A stretch of 5,030 nt of DNA from assembly GCA_030838305.1 (NCBI GenBank), contig JAUTWY010000206.1, positions 1-5,030 of the forward strand, written 5' to 3'. Below the pieces are notes generated by a model, which had not been told where the DNA came from, did not search any database, and saw only the letters and a list, made by a program, of their open reading frames with translations. Source of the DNA: Acidobacteriaceae bacterium (lineage in GTDB: Bacteria; Acidobacteriota; Terriglobia; Terriglobales; Acidobacteriaceae). Every line of letters begins with the position of its first letter. Within the stretch, counting starts at the first letter, position 1. Below are positions 1 through 4,735 of this stretch, in pieces. A program made the position numbers and the translations under genes.

Positions 1-108
1 AATCCAGTTCTGGTGCAATCCGCCGAATACGCTCTTCACGATTGGAAGTGGGAGCCTGCGTCACATGCAACCTCTGAAGCAATCGACCTCAGATTCGACC
101 CGCGCTGA
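1..108 (+). CDS. C-terminal fragment of a TonB-type (energy transducer) domain protein
   Basis: Frame 1 is open from the left edge to a TGA at 106-108, giving 35 residues; the start lies outside the window. The fragment reads NPVLVQSAEYALHDWKWEPA and then ends ATSEAIDLRFDPR. A 'A...W+[FW]EPA' helix end followed by a final amphipathic strand is the signature of the TonB C-terminal domain family. In TonB this domain contacts the TonB box of outer-membrane receptors in the periplasm. Acidobacterial genomes also carry many proteins with this domain outside the classical ExbBD-TonB system, so the parent protein could be something other than a true TonB. Its function relative to the downstream genes is not evident. 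Family recognition is by motif only, from a short piece. Confidence 0.72.
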   Translation, partial: NPVLVQSAEYALHDWKWEPASHATSEAIDLRFDPR

Positions 109-122
109 ATTCTACGAACCCC

Positions 123-148
123 GGCTCAGGGCGATCTAAACCTTAGCC
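123..148 (+). terminator. weak imperfect hairpin after the TonB-domain gene
   Basis: GGCTcAGG (123-130) can pair with CCTtAGCC (141-148) apart from one mismatch, leaving a 10-nt loop. It lies 15 bp after the TGA of the upstream fragment and is followed only by a short T-containing stretch (TGCTTTGTG). It could be a weak terminator of the upstream gene, but there is no proper U tract. Nothing else convincing is seen in the 109-225 gap, and no promoter with good boxes was found. Confidence 0.22.
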
Positions 149-225
149 TGCTTTGTGATACAACGTTTTGTGGTCTCCATCCTCATCTACCAACCGGTTT
201 CGCTTCATCATTTCCCAGGTGCGGA

Positions 226-1152
226 ATGTTAAGAATGTTCTTCGTCCGTCTTTCCGAAAACCAATCTCTACGTAATTTTGCTGAGCGTTCCTCGCTCGGG
301 CGCCGTCTCTCCGGCCGCTTCGTTGCCGGCACTGAGATTGCCGACGCCGTCCGCGCCACGCAGGCGGTCAACCGCTCCGGCATGAGCGTCAGCATCGACA
401 ACCTCGGCGAAAATGTCACCAATCCTGACGAAGCCCGCCATAGCGCCCAGCTCTACCGTCAGATCCTGGACGCCATCACCACCAACCACCTCAACGCCAA
501 CATCAGCCTCAAGCTCACTCACATGGGCCTTGATGTGGACGAAAACCTCGCCCGCGAGATCGTCAGCGGGTTGGTCGCCAAAGCAGCATCAATGACTCCA
601 CCCGGCTTCGTCCGCGTCGATATGGAAGGGTCGCCCTATACCCAGCGCACCCTCGACTTTGTACAGGAACTCCACCGCATGCCCGGAAACGCCAATTCCG
701 TGGGCACGGTGATCCAGTCCTACCTCAGGCGATCCGAAAGCGACATTGAAAAACTGCTGTCGGAGAACATCCGCATCCGCCTCTGCAAAGGTGCCTACAA
801 AGAGCCCGCGGAGATCGCCTTCCCCGCCAAGTCCGACGTCGACGCCAACTACGTCAAGCTGATGAAAATATTGATGAAAAGCGGCATCTACCACGGTCTG
901 GCCACGCACGACGAGAACATCATTCATCAAGCCGAGGCCTTCGCGACCGCCGAAAAGCTCTCTCCCGACTCGTTCGAATTCCAGATGCTCTACGGCATCC
1001 GTCGCGATCTGCAGCAACGGCTGGTGCGAAAGGGCTGGCGCGTTCGTGTCTACATACCCTTCGGCACGGAGTGGTATCCCTATTTCATGCGGCGATTGGG
1101 TGAGCGTCCCGCCAACGTCTTCTTTATCGCTCGCAACCTGCTGCGATCGTGA
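226..1152 (+). CDS. proline dehydrogenase (monofunctional PRODH, FAD-dependent)
   Basis: This 308-residue protein should oxidise L-proline to delta-1-pyrroline-5-carboxylate using FAD and pass electrons to the quinone pool, the first step of proline catabolism. The whole PRODH barrel signature is present in order: SIDNLGE (56-62), SLKLTHMGLD (94-103, with K96 at the conserved active-site lysine position), VRVDMEGS (129-136, D132), VIQSYLRRS (162-170), RLCKGAYKEP (185-194), LATHDE (225-230), FEFQMLYGIR (250-259), and the substrate-carboxylate arginine motif YPYFMRRLGERPAN (284-297, R289/R290). The length fits the monofunctional bacterial enzymes; there is no P5C dehydrogenase or DNA-binding region as in PutA, and no P5C dehydrogenase gene in the window. 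ATG 226 is the first start codon after an in-frame stop at 106-108. A weak AGGTG (217-221) precedes it, and ATG 235 is an alternative. No cognate regulatory site was recognised. Confidence 0.95.
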   Translation: MLRMFFVRLSENQSLRNFAERSSLGRRLSGRFVAGTEIADAVRATQAVNRSGMSVSIDNLGENVTNPDEARHSAQLYRQILDAITTNHLNANISLKLTHMGLDVDENLAREIVSGLVAKAASMTPPGFVRVDMEGSPYTQRTLDFVQELHRMPGNANSVGTVIQSYLRRSESDIEKLLSENIRIRLCKGAYKEPAEIAFPAKSDVDANYVKLMKILMKSGIYHGLATHDENIIHQAEAFATAEKLSPDSFEFQMLYGIRRDLQQRLVRKGWRVRVYIPFGTEWYPYFMRRLGERPANVFFIARNLLRS

Positions 1153-1173
1153 GATTCGAAAATAATCGCTCGT

Positions 1174-1193
1174 TCTACGAAGATTTTCGTTGA
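1174..1193. promoter_or_regulatory. upstream BlaI-type operator (imperfect dyad)
   Basis: TCTACGAA (1174-1181) and TTCGTTGA (1186-1193) form an inverted repeat around a 4-bp spacer, with 7 of 8 positions pairing. It has the same half-site (CTACGAA) and the same spacer length as the perfect dyad at 1195-1214. Its centre (1183.5) is 21 bp from that of the second dyad (1204.5), two turns of B-DNA, so two repressor dimers would sit on the same face. Its right arm overlaps the -35 box. Tandem dyads are typical of BlaI/MecI-controlled promoters; that the repressor encoded just downstream binds here is inferred. Confidence 0.75.
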
Positions 1194-1219
1194 CACTACG
1201 AATACCTTCGTAGTATGTT
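1190..1219 (+). promoter_or_regulatory. sigma-70-type promoter of the blaI-M56 operon
   Basis: A consensus TTGACA (1190-1195) is followed, after 18 bp, by TATGTT (1214-1219, 4 of 6 matches to TATAAT). TAGTAT at 1211-1216 is an alternative -10 but gives a spacer of only 15 bp. With the first choice, transcription would begin about 7 nt beyond the box, at or next to the A of ATG 1227, implying a leaderless or nearly leaderless transcript. Both operator dyads overlap this promoter. The boxes are seen directly; promoter activity and the start point are inferred. Confidence 0.68.
1195..1214. promoter_or_regulatory. BlaI-type operator (perfect 8-bp dyad) between -35 and -10
   Basis: ACTACGAA (1195-1202), spacer TACC, TTCGTAGT (1207-1214) is a perfect inverted repeat of 8-bp arms. 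It fills the spacer between the TTGACA at 1190-1195 and the putative -10 at 1214-1219, so a bound dimer would block RNA polymerase. It lies 12 bp before the blaI start, as expected for an autoregulated blaI-blaR pair. The core resembles the TACTAC...GTAGTA dyads of characterised BlaI/MecI operators but has its own inner bases (CGAA/TTCG). Confidence 0.85.
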
Positions 1220-1226
1220 CTTTTCC

Positions 1227-1613
1227 ATGAAGCAGCCTCCGCAAAAACCCACTGCGTCCGAGCTCGAAATTCTTCGCGTGCTGTGGACCCGCGGCCCTTC
1301 CACGGTCCGGGAAGTGCACGATTCCCTGAAAGAGAAACGGGCCATGGGCTATACCAGCGTTCTGAAATTTCTGCAGATCATGACGGCAAAAGGGACGGTT
1401 CGGCGAAACGAAAGCCAACGGGCGCACGTCTATGAAGCATGCCTGCCCGCTGAGCAGACCAAGCGTCAGCTTGCCGGGGACATGCTGCAGCGCGTCTTCG
1501 AAGGCTCCGCCAGCCAACTCATGATGCATGCCCTCGCCGGACGCAAAGCTTCACGCGAAGAAATTGACGAGCTGCGCCGCTTGCTGGACGAACATGAAGG
1601 GAGCCGGCGATGA
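1227..1613 (+). CDS. blaI: BlaI/MecI-family winged-helix transcriptional repressor
   Basis: The 128-residue product is a typical BlaI/MecI/CopY-family repressor: a dimeric DNA-binding protein inactivated by proteolysis when its partner membrane protease is activated. The winged helix spans about residues 8-75, with helix 1 TASELEILRVLWTRGP, a helix containing STVREVHDSL, a recognition helix in GYTSVLKFLQIMTAKG, and a wing through RRNESQRAHVYEA. The C-terminal third (QLAGDMLQRVFEGSASQL and EEIDELRRLLDE) matches the helical dimerisation part, which includes the region cleaved in staphylococcal BlaI/MecI; the exact scissile bond is not identifiable here. I prefer ATG 1227 to the in-frame ATG 1215, because 1215 lies inside the predicted -10 box and 1227 gives the usual 'M..KPTxxE' start. 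No Shine-Dalgarno precedes either. Its stop overlaps the start of the M56 gene (ATGA), so the two are translationally coupled. It is probably autoregulated through the two upstream dyads. Confidence 0.93.
   Translation: MKQPPQKPTASELEILRVLWTRGPSTVREVHDSLKEKRAMGYTSVLKFLQIMTAKGTVRRNESQRAHVYEACLPAEQTKRQLAGDMLQRVFEGSASQLMMHALAGRKASREEIDELRRLLDEHEGSRR
1597..1603 (+). promoter_or_regulatory. ribosome binding site of the M56 gene, inside the end of blaI
   Basis: AAGGGAG lies 6 nt before ATG 1610, within the last codons of blaI. It supports the overlapping ATGA start of the protease and contrasts with the missing Shine-Dalgarno of blaI itself. Confidence 0.7.
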
Positions 1614-3496
1614 CCACTCTGACAAATTGGCTTTCACCAAACACAATGCATAACCTGGGGTGGACCCTGCTGCACTTTCTGTGGCAAGGCACGGCCATCG
1701 CGGCGCTGGCCGCGGTTCTAATGACCGTTTGCCGTCGCGCCTCCGCCCGTTATGTGCTGGGCGTGGGAGCGCTTGCCCTAATGCTGGCCGCGCCCGTCTC
1801 TACATTTTTCTTTCTTGCGCCGTCCTTCACAGCGGCTCCCGCAGGATCTTCTTCGGTCGCACGGGCGCGGCCGTCGGCCATGGGCGACATCGCGGCAAGA
1901 ACCTCAACTGGGATCTCCCGCTTCTCAGCCTCGCGGGACACTTTGCCCTGGCTGGTGGAAGCGTGGCTCCTCGGAGTCGCATTTTTCAGCCTGCGATTCA
2001 CGGGCGGATTCCTGCTTCTCGAACGCGAGCGCCGTCAGCAATCCACCACACCGAGCGCTCGCGTGCTTGCGATATGCCTGACGTTGCAACGGCGGCTTGG
2101 CCTGGATCGAACCATCCGCTACTGCGAATGCAAGTGGCTGCAAGCGCCGGCCGTGATTGGCTGGTTCCGTCCCATCGTGCTGTTGCCTCTAACCGCTCTC
2201 ACCGGACTCTCTGAAGACCAACTGCAATCGGTGATAGCTCATGAACTGGCGCACATTCAGCGCCTCGATCCATTCGTCAATGTTTTCCAGATTTCAGTGG
2301 AGACTCTGCTTTTCTATCATCCCGCCGTATGGTGGCTGAGTAGACGCATCCGCGCCGAACGGGAACACTGCTGCGACGATATCGCCGTCTCTCTCTGCGG
2401 CAATCCAGTTGAGTACGCCCGCGCACTCACGCTCATGGAAGAATGGCGGAGCGCGCCCGCTCTCGCCATGGCCGCGAACCGTGGCCCGCTTTCGGAACGC
2501 ATCTTCCGTGTGCTCGGCCTGAAGTCGATCGGTACAGGAGCGCGCGGCATCGGCCTTACCGGCGGACTGCTGTGCCTTAGCGCGGCTCTGATCGCGGGCA
2601 ATGCCTTGATTGCAATCGCCTACCCAAAACCACTCGTGCGCCCCCATGAAACTTCTCTAGCGCAGGTTTCTCTGGCAACGCTTCGCAGGATGTCTGCCGT
2701 CGCTCAGCAGACATCTGCTGCTCCTGTTGTCGCTCCCGCGCCACCCGCCAAACCGTCTCCCGCGCGCGCTATAGTCGAGCCGCAGCCGGCCGAGTCGGGC
2801 TCCTACATTGACGGCATGAGGGCCGCAGGACTCGGCACTCTCACCGTTGATCAACTCGTCGCCATGAAGATTCAGGGAGTCACGCCGGAGTACGTTCGCG
2901 GATTGCGCGATCAAGGACTTCATCCCGATGCCGACAATATCCTCTCGATGCGCATTCAAGGCGTGACGCCCGAATACGTTAAGGACCTGCGCGGCCTGGG
3001 TCTCAATCCTGACGAAGATCAGATCGTCTCTATGAGAATTCAGGGCGTTGATGCGGCTTATGTGCGCGGCATGAAAGAGGCAGGAATTCAACCCAGCATC
3101 GACAAACTTATTTCGCTCAAAATTCAGGGCGCCACTCCAGAGTTTGTGCGCGGCTTTCACCAGCAGGGTTTGCAACCTACTGTGGACGAACTGGTCTCCA
3201 TGCGAATCCAGGCCGTAACCCCTGAATACGTGCGAGACATCAAGGCTCTCGGGCTGAAGCCGACCGGCGATCAGTTTATTTCCATGCGGATCCAGGGTGT
3301 TACGCCCGAATACATCAAAGCCCTGCAGGCGACAGGCTTCACGTTGAGTGTCGACGACATCGTCAGCGCCAAGATTCAAGGCCTTACACCGGATTTCATC
3401 GAGAGAGCTCGCAAACACGGATTCCAAAATCTCAGCCTGCAAAAGCTGATCCATCTGAAGCAGATGGGAATCCTGGAAGCACCGGCAGATATTTAG
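1610..3496 (+). CDS. BlaR1-type M56 membrane metalloprotease with a C-terminal 28-residue repeat array
   Basis: This 628-residue protein is the expected protease partner of the BlaI repressor. Predicted membrane segments are about 16-40, 48-70, 113-136 and 316-338. The zinc site HELAH (211-215, in IAHELAHIQRLDP) and the downstream EREHCCDD (250-257, E252 as likely third ligand in ExxxD) lie in the loop between segments 3 and 4, the cytoplasmic side in BlaR1/MecR1. SVETLLFYHPAVWWLSRRIR (229-248) is the usual M56 linker. After segment 4 comes an Ala/Pro-rich linker (about 366-396), then seven tandem repeats of exactly 28 residues (416-612), with a half unit before (399-415) and a degenerate one after (613-622). 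By BlaR1 topology the repeats face the periplasm. The class D beta-lactamase-like penicillin sensor of BlaR1 is absent, so beta-lactam sensing by acylation is not expected. The repeat array is the candidate sensor. The start overlaps the blaI stop. The protease assignment is firm; the signal is unknown. Confidence 0.93.
   Translation: MTTLTNWLSPNTMHNLGWTLLHFLWQGTAIAALAAVLMTVCRRASARYVLGVGALALMLAAPVSTFFFLAPSFTAAPAGSSSVARARPSAMGDIAARTSTGISRFSASRDTLPWLVEAWLLGVAFFSLRFTGGFLLLERERRQQSTTPSARVLAICLTLQRRLGLDRTIRYCECKWLQAPAVIGWFRPIVLLPLTALTGLSEDQLQSVIAHELAHIQRLDPFVNVFQISVETLLFYHPAVWWLSRRIRAEREHCCDDIAVSLCGNPVEYARALTLMEEWRSAPALAMAANRGPLSERIFRVLGLKSIGTGARGIGLTGGLLCLSAALIAGNALIAIAYPKPLVRPHETSLAQVSLATLRRMSAVAQQTSAAPVVAPAPPAKPSPARAIVEPQPAESGSYIDGMRAAGLGTLTVDQLVAMKIQGVTPEYVRGLRDQGLHPDADNILSMRIQGVTPEYVKDLRGLGLNPDEDQIVSMRIQGVDAAYVRGMKEAGIQPSIDKLISLKIQGATPEFVRGFHQQGLQPTVDELVSMRIQAVTPEYVRDIKALGLKPTGDQFISMRIQGVTPEYIKALQATGFTLSVDDIVSAKIQGLTPDFIERARKHGFQNLSLQKLIHLKQMGILEAPADI
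2804..3475 (+). repeat. 84-bp (28-codon) tandem repeat array in the M56 protease
   Basis: Units start at residues 416, 444, 472, 500, 528, 556 and 584 of the protease, exactly 28 apart, with core [LI][VI]SM[RK]IQG[VA]TPE[YF]V and then ..L...GL.P..D. Half of a unit precedes (399-415) and a degenerate LIHLKQMGIL follows, shifted by one residue. Each unit reads as two short helices: D.hVSM+I, and TPEYVR.L+..G after a TP cap, suggesting an alpha solenoid or scaffold. Isoleucine and glutamine of 'IQ' are invariant in all seven units. The DNA copies differ widely at third codon positions while the protein motif is kept, so this is an old array held by protein-level selection, not a recent DNA duplication. 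Confidence 0.93.
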
Positions 3497-3535
3497 CAAC
3501 ACGCGCCCGCAAATTCGTATCAGGGCACGTGTTGC
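3496..3535 (+). terminator. long hairpin at the stop codon of the M56 gene
   Basis: Arms 3496-3508 (GCAACACGcGCCC) and 3523-3535 (GGGCaCGTGTTGC) pair at 12 of 13 positions around a 14-nt loop. The 5' arm begins on the last base of the TAG. No T run follows, so it is not a canonical intrinsic terminator. It could act as a partial terminator, an attenuator that lowers expression of the next gene, or an mRNA 3'-end stabiliser. The structure is seen; the role is inferred. Confidence 0.5.
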
Positions 3536-3593
3536 AGTCGGGCACGCGTTCGCAGATTCGTATCAGGGCACGCCTTCAGGCGTGCCGCAAACA
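3508..3593. repeat. two tandem copies of a 43-bp intergenic repeat
   Basis: A 22-bp block (CGCAAATTCGTATCAGGG plus CACG) at 3508-3529 recurs at 3551-3572 with one mismatch, an offset of 43 bp. In each copy the shared block leads into a palindromic half based on GGGCACG, which also occurs a third time at 3540-3546. The second copy is completed by a perfect palindrome at 3567-3586. I recognise this style (GGGCACG, short TTCA loop, CGTGCC) as the dispersed palindromes common between acidobacterial genes; that is from memory, not a search. Confidence 0.65.
3567..3586. repeat. perfect 9-bp-arm palindrome of the intergenic repeat
   Basis: GGCACGCCT (3567-3575) and AGGCGTGCC (3578-3586) are perfect inverted arms around TC; in RNA the loop would be TTCA. 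It lies 58 bp before the next start codon and has no T tail. It resembles REP-type elements and may be a mobilisable or stabilising repeat rather than a terminator. Confidence 0.65.
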
Positions 3594-3632
3594 GACCTAC
3601 TGAAAGCGCGCCTTCAAGCGCTGATCGATGTC

Positions 3633-3640
3633 GAGAGGAA
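3633..3640 (+). promoter_or_regulatory. ribosome binding site fixing the start of the secreted repeat protein
   Basis: GAGAGGAA ends 4 nt before ATG 3645. It selects this ATG over the in-frame GTG at 3582, which lies inside the palindrome at 3567-3586 and would add 21 residues ahead of a normal signal peptide. Confidence 0.75.
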
Positions 3641-3644
3641 ATCT

Positions 3645-4586
3645 ATGAGGCTCCGTCGAACTCTTGCTTTTCTCGTATTCGCCTTCTGCCTTCTCTTCGC
3701 GGCAGTGAACAACCACGCCGCGGACGTTCGCAGCGGCAACTGGACGATCAGCCGCTCCGACGAAACGGGCAAAGTCGCGTTCTCCCTGATCGAGCACCAC
3801 CGCGGCGGAAACTCCAACCACGAATCCGAGTGGCGCGTGAGCTCGTTTCCCGGCGTCGATTTCTCCAGGCCCGGCCGCCAGGACGTTCACTTCACCATCT
3901 CCCGCGACGCTGGCAAGATCGAATGTGAAGGCTTCCTCAACAACGGCGAAGGCGCAGGCGTATTCCACTTCCAGCCCGAGCCGAACTATGCCCGCGAAAT
4001 GCACCAGCTCGACTTCTCCGTCGACGACGAGAAGCAGTACAGCATGGCGGTGCAGGATGTCAGCCTGGAATTCGCGCGCCAGATGAAGAATGAACATCTC
4101 CTCGATCTGGATACCGACAAACTGATCGCATTTCGCATCTTCGGAGTCGACTCGGCCTTCATCGCGGAACTGCGCGCAGCGGGCCTCAGAATTTCAGACA
4201 GCGACAAGCTCGTGGCCTTCCGCATCCACGGCGTCACGCCGCAGATGATCCGTTCACTGCACGAGGCTGGCTACTCGCCAGATGAAGACACGCTGATTGC
4301 CATGAGAATTCACGGCGCCACCCCCGAATGGATGCAGCAACTCAAAAAGCGCGGATACGATCACGTGGATCTCGAGCAATTGATTGCTTTCCGCATCCAT
4401 GGCGTCTCTCCCGACTTCATCGAAAAGCTGCAAAGCCTGGGCTATAAACATCCCGACCCGGATGAACTGGTCGCCATGCGCATCCACAACGTCACGCCGG
4501 AATACATCAGCGATCTGCGCTCGCGCGGCATGCAAGACCTCAGTATCGATCAGTTAGTCAGCATGCGCATTCACGGAATCGACTGA
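3645..4586 (+). CDS. secreted protein of unknown function: beta-rich domain plus 28-29-residue repeats shared with the M56 protease
   Basis: The product is 313 residues from ATG 3645. A signal peptide is clear: MRLRRT, a hydrophobic stretch (about 7-20), and a likely cleavage near residue 25-26 (NNHAA); no lipobox is seen. Residues about 27-145 form a compact domain rich in alternating beta-type sequence (NWTISRS, KVAFSLIEHH, DVHFTISRDAGKIECEGFL, GEGAGVFHFQPEP); I do not recognise a named family. Five tandem units follow, starting at residues 160, 189, 217, 246 and 275, with a sixth cut off after its core (RIHGID at the C-terminus). Unit length is 29, 28, 29, 29, 29. The core is L[IV]A[FM]RIHGVTPE. 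The same repeat fills the C-terminus of the adjacent protease. The gene is on the same strand 148 bp downstream, so co-expression by read-through is plausible but hairpins intervene. A structural or ligand role outside the membrane is inferred; no catalytic motif was seen. Confidence 0.85.
   Translation: MRLRRTLAFLVFAFCLLFAAVNNHAADVRSGNWTISRSDETGKVAFSLIEHHRGGNSNHESEWRVSSFPGVDFSRPGRQDVHFTISRDAGKIECEGFLNNGEGAGVFHFQPEPNYAREMHQLDFSVDDEKQYSMAVQDVSLEFARQMKNEHLLDLDTDKLIAFRIFGVDSAFIAELRAAGLRISDSDKLVAFRIHGVTPQMIRSLHEAGYSPDEDTLIAMRIHGATPEWMQQLKKRGYDHVDLEQLIAFRIHGVSPDFIEKLQSLGYKHPDPDELVAMRIHNVTPEYISDLRSRGMQDLSIDQLVSMRIHGID
4122..4583 (+). repeat. 28-29-codon tandem repeat array in the secreted protein
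   Basis: The core RI[HF]G recurs six times, with I at residues 165, 194, 222, 251, 280 and 309 of the 313-residue protein (spacings 29, 28, 29, 29, 29). The pattern around it, D.LVAMRIHGVTPE[YFW]I..L...GY, matches the protease array position by position. The differences are a mostly 29-residue period, F/M rather than M at the position before R, and H in place of Q after the invariant I. The first unit is the most divergent (RIFGVDSAFI). Confidence 0.92.
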
Positions 4587-4594
4587 AGCAGCGG

Positions 4595-4735
4595 GCAGTG
4601 ACCGTTGATCAGTCGCCAGTGATCGCCGTTTTGAAGGGGCGCGCTTCCGCCGCGCCGTAAAGCCCCCCAAATCCTAAACGGCTAAACCGCAGAAGAGACC
4701 TCCTTCCTCCCTCTTCACTGACCACTGATCACTGC
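4595..4735. repeat. imperfect inverted repeat spanning the convergent intergenic region
   Basis: The 19 bases at 4595-4613 (GCAGTGACCG...) are complementary at 15 of 19 positions to 4717-4735 (...GATCACTGC), about 100 bp apart. A related GTGATC piece lies at 4619-4624. These CAGTGATC-type sequences flank the hairpin at 4638-4656. The right arm contains the TGA stop (complement of 4729-4731) of the minus-strand gene. Purpose unknown; it has the look of dispersed intergenic repeat DNA. Confidence 0.45.
4638..4656. terminator. GC-rich hairpin between convergent genes
   Basis: GGCGCG (4638-4643) and CGCGCC (4651-4656) are inverted arms around a 7-nt CTTCCGC loop, embedded in GAAGGGG...AAAGCCCC, which could extend it loosely. 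TTTT lies just before it (4629-4632 region, reading as an A run on + and a short U run for the minus-strand transcript's far side). It sits 51 bp after the secreted-protein stop and 73 bp beyond the minus-strand stop, so it could end both transcripts. It also resembles the palindromic repeat upstream of the secreted-protein gene (short TTC-containing loop), so it may be one of these elements reused as a terminator. Confidence 0.42.

Noticed and set aside
110..118. TTCTACGAA, identical to the left arm of the upstream BlaI dyad, upstream of proline dehydrogenase
   Set aside because: There is no opposing TTCGTAG arm at the 4-bp spacing, so it is only a half site and plausibly chance. It would be worth revisiting only if the repressor is shown to regulate proline dehydrogenase.
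589..1017. 142-codon minus-strand open frame inside proline dehydrogenase
   Set aside because: It overlaps fully with a gene carrying every PRODH motif and has no support of its own; this is common in GC-rich DNA.
226..1152. Bifunctional PutA
   Set aside because: The frame ends 11 residues after the RRLGERPAN motif, with no aldehyde dehydrogenase domain and no N-terminal DNA-binding part.
1215..1217. ATG 1215 as the start of the BlaI repressor
   Set aside because: It falls in the predicted -10 box and directly after the operator, adds MFFS before the usual family N-terminus, and has no binding site.
3095..3106. SIDK in the protease as the SxxK active site of a penicillin-binding domain
   Set aside because: It is one variable stretch within a 28-residue repeat; the other beta-lactamase-like motifs and the globular domain are missing.
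2804..3475. CRISPR-like array because of regular 84-bp spacing
   Set aside because: The units are coding throughout, lack identical direct repeats at the DNA level and lack spacers. The periodicity is at protein level.
2657..3502. 281-codon open frame on the minus strand opposite the repeat array
   Set aside because: It is antisense to the repeat region of the protease, its periodic sequence is the complement of the 84-bp repeats, and it has no family signature. The plus-strand reading has conserved repeat cores and a clear M56 domain.
3514..3562. TTCGTAT at 3514 and 3557 as BlaI half sites controlling the secreted-protein gene
   Set aside because: Neither has a TACGAA arm at the right spacing, and both are simply part of the 43-bp repeat.
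3582..3584. GTG 3582 as the start of the secreted protein
   Set aside because: It lies within the intergenic palindrome and would place 21 residues ahead of a normal signal peptide. ATG 3645 has a good GAGAGGAA.
3597..4097. 166-codon open frame on the minus strand opposite the secreted-protein gene
   Set aside because: It is a shadow of the plus-strand gene, which has a binding site, a signal peptide and repeats. The shadow shows no recognisable motif.
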